Of a stretch of DNA of 10,342 nucleotides, positions 5,514 through 10,342 are shown one piece after another. Position 1 is the first letter of the stretch, and each line of letters starts with the position of its first letter. The stretch spans positions 1 to 10,342 of the forward strand of contig JAUXNR010000263.1 of NCBI GenBank assembly GCA_030682755.1. Direction: 5' to 3'. This stretch comes from Flavobacterium sp. (GTDB lineage: Bacteria > Bacteroidota > Bacteroidia > Flavobacteriales > Flavobacteriaceae). A program made the translations under genes and the position numbers. The notes beneath the pieces are model-generated. The model saw nothing but the letters and a program-made list of their open reading frames with translations. It was not told where the DNA came from and ran no database searches.

Positions 5514-6986
5514 ATGATAAAACGTTTTCTCTCACTCGAATGGAAATCATTTACTAGGTCGGCCGCTTTTCAAACCAATCTTGCAATCAAAATATTGATG
5601 CTTTTTGGGGCTTTGTATTTTATTGTCGTATTTTCATTGTTAGGAGCTGGATCCTATTATATTATTGAAGACATAACAGAATCAGAACCTTTTCAAATAA
5701 TAAACAAATTCATTCTTTATTACTTTGCTTTTGATTTGGTTTTTCGTTTTTTTCTACAAAAAACACCGGTTATGAACATTCGACCGTTGTTGTACATCAA
5801 CATTAAAAAAGATACAATTGTCAATTTTACGCTAGGAAAATCAGTATTGTCTTTTTTTAATATCATGCATTTTTTCTTTTTTATTCCGCTTGCCGTTGTT
5901 TTATTAATCAAAGGATTTGATGCGTTAGGTGTCATAACTTGGCTCATCGGAATGCTAGTCTTTGTTTTTACAATCAATTTTTTAAACATCTTAATTGACA
6001 AAAAAGACATTGTTTTTTACTCAGTTGCCGCTATCTTCATCGCTTTAGGAGCATTGCACTACTATGGTTTATTTGATGCAACAAATTATACTGTTTTGTT
6101 TTTCAAAGGATTGTATGACCATGTTTGGATGGTAATTATCCCAATTGCGGTTTTAATTTTGATTTATAAAATCGTACACAGTTTCTTTAAAAGTAATTTA
6201 TACCTGGATGCCGGATTGTCAATCAAACATGAAATTGCTAAAACACAAAACTTTGAATGGCTGGATCAGTTTGGAATGCTAGGGGCTTTCCTTAAAAATG
6301 ATATTCGTTTAATTACAAGAAATAAAAGGGCAAGGTCAGTCATTATCATGAGTATAATGTTTCTTTTTTATGGATTGATTTTCATGATTGGAGCAGTAAA
6401 ACCTTATGATGGTCCATTTTCAATGATTTTTGGAGCCATATTTGTTTCCGGTGGGTTTTTATTCAATTTTGGCCAATTTGTTCCGAGTTGGGATAGTTCC
6501 TATTATAATTTGATGATGAGTCAAAACATCAAATACCGTGATTATTTGAGCTCAAAATGGTGGTTAATGGTTATTGTAACCGTTGTGTCAACAGTTTTGG
6601 CTTCGTTTTACTTGTATTTTGGTTGGAAGGTGTATTTGGCTGTTGTAGCAGTAGCTTTTTACAATATTGGAATCAATGCTTACATTACTCTTTTAGTTGG
6701 AGCATACACCAGAACACCAATTGATTTAACGAGTAACAAAAATGCATTTGGTGACAAAAAAGCATTTAACGTAAAAACACTTTTGTTGATAATTCCTCAA
6801 ATTGTGCTTCCGGTTTTTTTATATTTTATTGGGATGTACTTTTTTAATCAATTGATCGGATTTTTATTTGTAGCTCTTGCAGGAATTGCAGGATTTGCTC
6901 TAAAAAACAAAGTGTTTAACTTGATTGAAGACATTTATAAAAAGCAGAAATACGAAACCATCGCTGCATACAAACAAAAAAACTAA
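5514..6986 (+). CDS. DUF5687 family ABC-2-type permease
   Basis: This 490-residue inner-membrane protein has about twelve hydrophobic segments (near 24-46, 62-80, 108-133, 138-161, 166-184, 203-222, 276-296, 301-321, 351-371, 374-398, 421-444, 447-464) and is the membrane half of an ABC transporter. It resembles the DUF5687 family of Bacteroidota, with conserved-looking GQFVPSWDSSYYN at 320-332. Two amphipathic stretches, FLSLEWKSFTRS (5-16) and FLKNDIRLITRN (259-270), each precede a TM bundle and look alike. This suggests two pseudo-symmetric halves, so one chain could form the whole membrane part. The ATPase gene starts 40 bp downstream. The substrate is unknown; exporters of this class move peptides, lipids or drugs, or help in envelope maintenance. 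Confidence 0.85.
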   Translation: MIKRFLSLEWKSFTRSAAFQTNLAIKILMLFGALYFIVVFSLLGAGSYYIIEDITESEPFQIINKFILYYFAFDLVFRFFLQKTPVMNIRPLLYINIKKDTIVNFTLGKSVLSFFNIMHFFFFIPLAVVLLIKGFDALGVITWLIGMLVFVFTINFLNILIDKKDIVFYSVAAIFIALGALHYYGLFDATNYTVLFFKGLYDHVWMVIIPIAVLILIYKIVHSFFKSNLYLDAGLSIKHEIAKTQNFEWLDQFGMLGAFLKNDIRLITRNKRARSVIIMSIMFLFYGLIFMIGAVKPYDGPFSMIFGAIFVSGGFLFNFGQFVPSWDSSYYNLMMSQNIKYRDYLSSKWWLMVIVTVVSTVLASFYLYFGWKVYLAVVAVAFYNIGINAYITLLVGAYTRTPIDLTSNKNAFGDKKAFNVKTLLLIIPQIVLPVFLYFIGMYFFNQLIGFLFVALAGIAGFALKNKVFNLIEDIYKKQKYETIAAYKQKN

Positions 6987-7029
6987 CCATTTACCCTATT
7001 ACCAATCACCTATAACCATTAAAACCATG
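6986..7029. repeat. Imperfect 7-bp-period repeat with recurrent ACC, running into the ATPase start codon
   Basis: ACC recurs at 6986, 6993, 7001, 7008, 7015 and 7024, i.e. steps of 7, 8, 7, 7 and 9 bp, each followed by an AT-rich tetramer such as ATTT, AATC or TATA. The last ACC abuts the ATG at 7027. The unit ACCAATC (7001-7007) is identical to one at 2563-2569 in the other heptamer array. It fills the whole gap between the permease and ATPase genes. No Shine-Dalgarno is present. Confidence 0.5.
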
Positions 7030-7722
7030 ATACAAGTAAATAATCTCACCAAAACTTACAACGGAACTACCGTATTAAACATCACAAATTTAGACATTCC
7101 TAAAGGACAAAGTTTCGGATTAGTAGGCAATAACGGAGCCGGAAAAACCACTTTTTTCAGTTTGTTGTTAGATTTGATTCAGCCTTCAACCGGAATGATT
7201 ACAAGTAATTCGATTCAAATTAACCAAAGTGAAAAATGGAAACCATTCACTTCTGCTTTTATCGATGAAAGTTTCTTAATTGGTTATTTAACACCCGAAG
7301 AATATTTTTATTTTATTGGCGAACTTCGAGGTTGGAATAAAGCCGACGTTGATAGTTTTTTAGTGAAATATGAAGACTTTTTTAATGGAGAAATCTTAAA
7401 AAACAAAAAATATTTGCGTGATTTATCGAAAGGAAATTCCAAAAAAGTTGGGATTGTTGCTGCTTTAATCGGTGAACCGGAAGTGATTATTCTAGACGAA
7501 CCGTTTGCCAATTTAGATCCAACCACACAAATTCGTTTGAAAAAAATAATCAAAGAATTGGCAGAAGATCCTTCAGTAACCATTTTGGTTTCGAGTCACG
7601 ATTTGCAACATACCGTGGAGGTTTCAAACCGAATTGTGGCGTTACAAAAAGGCGAAGTGGTACTTGATTTAGTTCCTTCTTCAGAAACGCTGAAAGAGTT
7701 AGAATCGTTTTTTGCTGCCTAA
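7027..7722 (+). CDS. ABC transporter ATP-binding protein
   Basis: This 231-residue nucleotide-binding domain, partner of the DUF5687 permease, would hydrolyse ATP at the cytoplasmic face as a dimer. Visible elements are Walker A GNNGAGKTT (34-42), signature loop LSKGN (133-137), Walker B VIILDEP (153-159, catalytic E158), D-loop NLDP (162-165) and switch histidine SSHDL (H191). The signature differs from LSGGQ, and the Q-loop region reads FIDES (about 78-82) with no glutamine; both remain compatible with ATPase subgroups of ABC-2 exporters. The frame is open upstream to 6925, but that stretch overlaps the permease gene and lacks family similarity, so the ATG at 7027, just before the conserved IQVNNLTKTY, is chosen. 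It is the last gene of the cassette, closed by the terminator at 7762. Confidence 0.93.
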   Translation: MIQVNNLTKTYNGTTVLNITNLDIPKGQSFGLVGNNGAGKTTFFSLLLDLIQPSTGMITSNSIQINQSEKWKPFTSAFIDESFLIGYLTPEEYFYFIGELRGWNKADVDSFLVKYEDFFNGEILKNKKYLRDLSKGNSKKVGIVAALIGEPEVIILDEPFANLDPTTQIRLKKIIKELAEDPSVTILVSSHDLQHTVEVSNRIVALQKGEVVLDLVPSSETLKELESFFAA

Positions 7723-7761
7723 TAAATTCTCTGGTTTTTTGCTTGAGAATACATCCGTATT

Positions 7762-7797
7762 TATTGCTCACTGATAAAAAGTGAGCAATATTTTTTT
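7762..7797 (+). terminator. Intrinsic terminator of the PadR/ABC cassette
   Basis: An 11-bp perfect stem, TATTGCTCACT (7762-7772) with AGTGAGCAATA (7780-7790), has a 7-nt loop (7773-7779) and is followed by seven T's (7791-7797). It lies 39 bp after the ATPase stop. This is the clearest terminator in the window and separates the cassette from sprE. Confidence 0.88.
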
Positions 7798-7829
7798 GTA
7801 TTTCAAAAAGAAACGTATTTTTACCCTTG
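7795..7829 (+). promoter_or_regulatory. Candidate sprE promoter
   Basis: TTTG at 7795-7798 and TACCCTTG at 7822-7829 (one mismatch to TAnnTTTG) are separated by 23 bp, the long end of the Bacteroidota spacing. The TTTG overlaps the terminator T run. The leader to the TTG start at 7880 would be about 45 nt. It contains a two-codon frame, ATG CAA TAA, at 7859-7867, whose relevance is doubtful. Confidence 0.4.
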
Positions 7830-7879
7830 CTACATACTAAAACAAGAAGTTTTTAGTTATGCAATAAACCGTTTTTACT

Positions 7880-10342
7880 TTGAAAACCACTACTATAAAA
7901 TATTTTTTTACTGTTGCGTTAGTTCTTTTTTTGGTGGCTTGTTCTACCAAAAAAGACAAATTTTTAAACAGAAACTTCCAAGCGTTAAACACCAAGTATA
8001 ATGTTTTATACAATGGTGAAATTGCACTTCAAACCGGAATTACAGATTTAAAATCAGGCTATTATGATAATTTTTGGGAAACTTTGCCAATTGAAAGAAT
8101 GCAGGTCTCCGAAGAAGATATGATGCCTGGTGATTCAAGAGATCCAAATTTTGAAAAATCTGAAGACAAAGCAATTAAGGCTATTCAAAAACGCTCCATG
8201 CTTATTGGAGGTACAGAACGAAACCCTCAAGTTGACGAAGCACATTTGCTTTTAGGCAAGTCGCGTTATTATGACCAACGTTTTATTCCGGCTTTGGAAG
8301 CGTTCAATTATATCTTATATAAATATCCGAATAGCGATAAAATTTATGAAGCTAAAATCTGGAGAGAAAAAACCAATACTCGTTTAGAAAATGATGCGTT
8401 AGCAATTAATAATCTTACCAAATTGTTAAACGAAATCAAGTTTAAAGATCAGATTTTTGCAGATGCTCACGCAAGTTTAGCTCAAGCCTACCTGAATACA
8501 GATGACAATTCAAGAGCAATAAAAAGCCTTAAATTGGCAACAGAATACACAAAGCTAACAGAAGAAAGAGCAAGATATCAATTTATTTTAGGTCAGTTGT
8601 ATGATGTACAAAAAGCGAAGGACAGTTCTTTTGCCATGTATCAAAATGTGATTGACATGAATAGAAAATCACCGAGACGCTACGTGATTCAAGCACATAT
8701 CAATCAAGCAAAGCAATTTGATTATAAAAATGGAGACACATTAGCTTTTATTGAAAAGTTTGATAAATTAATTAAAGATCGAGAAAACAGAGCCTATTTG
8801 GATGCAATTTATCATCAAAAAGCATTGTTTTATGAAGCTTATGAAATGAAAGATCAGGCGGTTAAAAACTATAATTTATCTTTGCGTTCTCGTTCACAAG
8901 ACACTTATTTGGCGGCTTCAAACTACAGAAATTTAGCAGAAATTCATTTTTATAAAGCTAAGTACCAAGATGCCGGAAAATATTTTGACAGCACATTAGT
9001 AATGCTCCAGCCAAGAACTCGTGAATATAACGCCATCAAAAAGAAAAGAGAAAATCTTGATGATGTAATTAAATATGAAGGAATTGCTCAAAAAAATGAC
9101 AGTATCCTGAATATATTGGCTTTATCAGAAGACGATAGAATTGCTTTTTATGAAGATTACATTGCCAAAATAAAGAAAGAAGACGAAACAAAAGCTAAAG
9201 CCGAAAAAGAAGAAGCAAAACGACAAGAGCGTATAGCCAATCAAGAAGATGCCATTGCGGATGGTTCAACGCAAGCTATGGGTGCAAGAGCACCATCAAC
9301 CGGCGGAACTTCTTCTCAATTTTATTTTTACAACCCAGCAAGTGTTGCTCAAGGTAAAATAGAGTTTAACAAACGATGGGGAAAACGAAATCAAAATGGA
9401 TATTGGAGATCTTCTTCAGGTCAATCAAAAAATACTACTGAAGTTACAGCCGGTCTTGAAAAAGATAATGCAGAAGCATCTTTAGAAAATAAAGAGGAAA
9501 AAGAAAACCCCAGATATCTGGCTTCTTTTTATACAAATCAACTGCCAAAAACAATCAAAGAAAGAGACAGTTTGGCAAAAGAACGAAACTTTGCTTATTA
9601 TCAATTAGGTATAATTTATAAAGAAAAGTTTAAAGAATATGAATTGGCCGCAAATCGATTGGAAATGGTTTTAAGAAACAAACCGGACGAAAGATTGGTG
9701 CTTCCTTCCATGTATAATTTGTATAAAATTTATGAAATTATAGACAAGAGCAAGGCCGCTCAAATGAAAGATAAGATTGTCAGTCAATATCCCGATTCAA
9801 GATATGCTCAAATTTTGACAAATGCTGTAGTTGGTTCTCAAACTCTGGCAGATGATCCTGATGTGGCTTATGCTCAATTATTCAAATTACATGAAAGTGG
9901 CGATTATAGAGCGGTTTACTTTAAACTTGATGAAGCAATTGATAAATTTACAGGCGAAGAGATTATTCCGAAATTAGAATTGTTAAAAGCAACAACCAAC
10001 GGAAAATTAAAAGGATTAAATGAATACAAAAACGGTTTAAATTATGTTGCTTTAAACTATCCAAACAAACAGGAAGGAAAAGAATCGGAAGAGTTTTTAC
10101 GATTAAAAATGCCTCAATTGGAAAATTTAGATTTTAATCAAGATGCACCGTCAAGTTGGAAAATTATTTTTGAAGCAGATGATTTAGAGAACAAAAAAAC
10201 AAAAACGCATATTGAAAAAGTGACCAAGTTTATAAAAGACAGAGGAGATTCCAGACTCACCACTTCCATTGACATTTATACTTTGGAACAAAATTTTTTA
10301 GTGATTCACGGAATAAGAAATGAAGAAGCTGCGGTTGATATT
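7880..10342 (+). CDS. sprE: SprE/PorW-type TPR lipoprotein of type IX secretion and gliding (C-terminus beyond window)
   Basis: The frame is open for 821 codons to the window edge. SprE/PorW is an outer-membrane-associated periplasmic lipoprotein needed for type IX secretion and gliding. The N-terminus is a lipoprotein signal: basic KTTTIK, hydrophobic core, then the lipobox LVAC with C21. The mature start KKDKFLNRNFQALNTKYNVL is typical of the family. TPR-like helical pairs follow (about 116-250 and further on). A highly charged Lys/Glu helix lies at about 430-452 and the family-typical FYFYNPASVAQGK at about 481-493. An in-frame TAA at 7865 forces a start after that point; TTG at 7880 gives a complete signal peptide and no ATG does. 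F. johnsoniae SprE is about 870 residues (from memory), so roughly the last 50 are missing. Confidence 0.88.
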   Translation, partial: MKTTTIKYFFTVALVLFLVACSTKKDKFLNRNFQALNTKYNVLYNGEIALQTGITDLKSGYYDNFWETLPIERMQVSEEDMMPGDSRDPNFEKSEDKAIKAIQKRSMLIGGTERNPQVDEAHLLLGKSRYYDQRFIPALEAFNYILYKYPNSDKIYEAKIWREKTNTRLENDALAINNLTKLLNEIKFKDQIFADAHASLAQAYLNTDDNSRAIKSLKLATEYTKLTEERARYQFILGQLYDVQKAKDSSFAMYQNVIDMNRKSPRRYVIQAHINQAKQFDYKNGDTLAFIEKFDKLIKDRENRAYLDAIYHQKALFYEAYEMKDQAVKNYNLSLRSRSQDTYLAASNYRNLAEIHFYKAKYQDAGKYFDSTLVMLQPRTREYNAIKKKRENLDDVIKYEGIAQKNDSILNILALSEDDRIAFYEDYIAKIKKEDETKAKAEKEEAKRQERIANQEDAIADGSTQAMGARAPSTGGTSSQFYFYNPASVAQGKIEFNKRWGKRNQNGYWRSSSGQSKNTTEVTAGLEKDNAEASLENKEEKENPRYLASFYTNQLPKTIKERDSLAKERNFAYYQLGIIYKEKFKEYELAANRLEMVLRNKPDERLVLPSMYNLYKIYEIIDKSKAAQMKDKIVSQYPDSRYAQILTNAVVGSQTLADDPDVAYAQLFKLHESGDYRAVYFKLDEAIDKFTGEEIIPKLELLKATTNGKLKGLNEYKNGLNYVALNYPNKQEGKESEEFLRLKMPQLENLDFNQDAPSSWKIIFEADDLENKKTKTHIEKVTKFIKDRGDSRLTTSIDIYTLEQNFLVIHGIRNEEAAVDI

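Noticed and set aside
6925..7026. Longer ATPase start inside the permease gene
   Set aside because: The extra 34 residues overlap the permease C-terminus and a repeat-filled gap. ABC ATPases start right at the IQVNNLTKTY-like strand, so ATG 7027 fits.
7550..7771. Minus-strand open frame over the ATPase 3' end and terminator
   Set aside because: It is antisense to conserved ATPase sequence and runs through the hairpin terminator; no promoter or family similarity.
7859..7867. Two-codon upstream frame (ATG CAA TAA) in the sprE leader as a regulatory leader peptide
   Set aside because: A frame this short occurs easily by chance; there is no attenuator structure around it and no ribosome-binding evidence.

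Overview
The window comes from an AT-rich Bacteroidota genome, most likely Flavobacterium or a close relative in the Flavobacteriaceae. Four things point there: promoter-like TAnnTTTG elements instead of classical -10/-35 boxes, almost no Shine-Dalgarno sequences, a DUF5687-type ABC permease, and a SprE/PorW gliding and type IX secretion lipoprotein. No rRNA, tRNA, CRISPR array, insertion sequence or phage gene is visible. Coding density is high and composition looks even, so this reads as ordinary chromosome rather than an island.

Layout, left to right. (1) Minus strand, 452 to beyond base 1: the first 150 codons of upp (uracil phosphoribosyltransferase). (2) Plus strand, from a divergent intergenic region: a DUF4254 protein (522-1127), then a family-9 glycosyltransferase (TTG start at 1224). 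They are separated by a gap holding a long perfect inverted repeat; the pair probably belongs to cell-surface glycan synthesis. (3) Minus strand: a 2Fe-2S oxidoreductase of the PaaE type (3650-2598), then a small conserved-looking hypothetical protein (2567-2256) whose end overlaps the glycosyltransferase end by 6 bp. (4) Plus strand, 3776-7722: a five-gene cassette that closes at a strong intrinsic terminator. It holds a PadR-family repressor, two membrane proteins that share an N-terminal helical ELxDH motif, a 12-TM DUF5687 permease and an ABC ATPase. (5) Plus strand from 7880 past the right edge: sprE/porW, with a TTG start, a lipoprotein signal and TPR repeats.

The cassette in (4) is the most system-like part. 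PadR, its two overlapping or nearly abutting membrane partners and the exporter look like one regulated unit: the repressor and membrane proteins would sense something, probably at the envelope, and the ABC pair would move a substrate or change the membrane. The substrate cannot be read from sequence. The other notable structure is a 7-bp-period intergenic repeat family (consensus about ACYAATC) seen at two distant gaps, touching a start codon each time.
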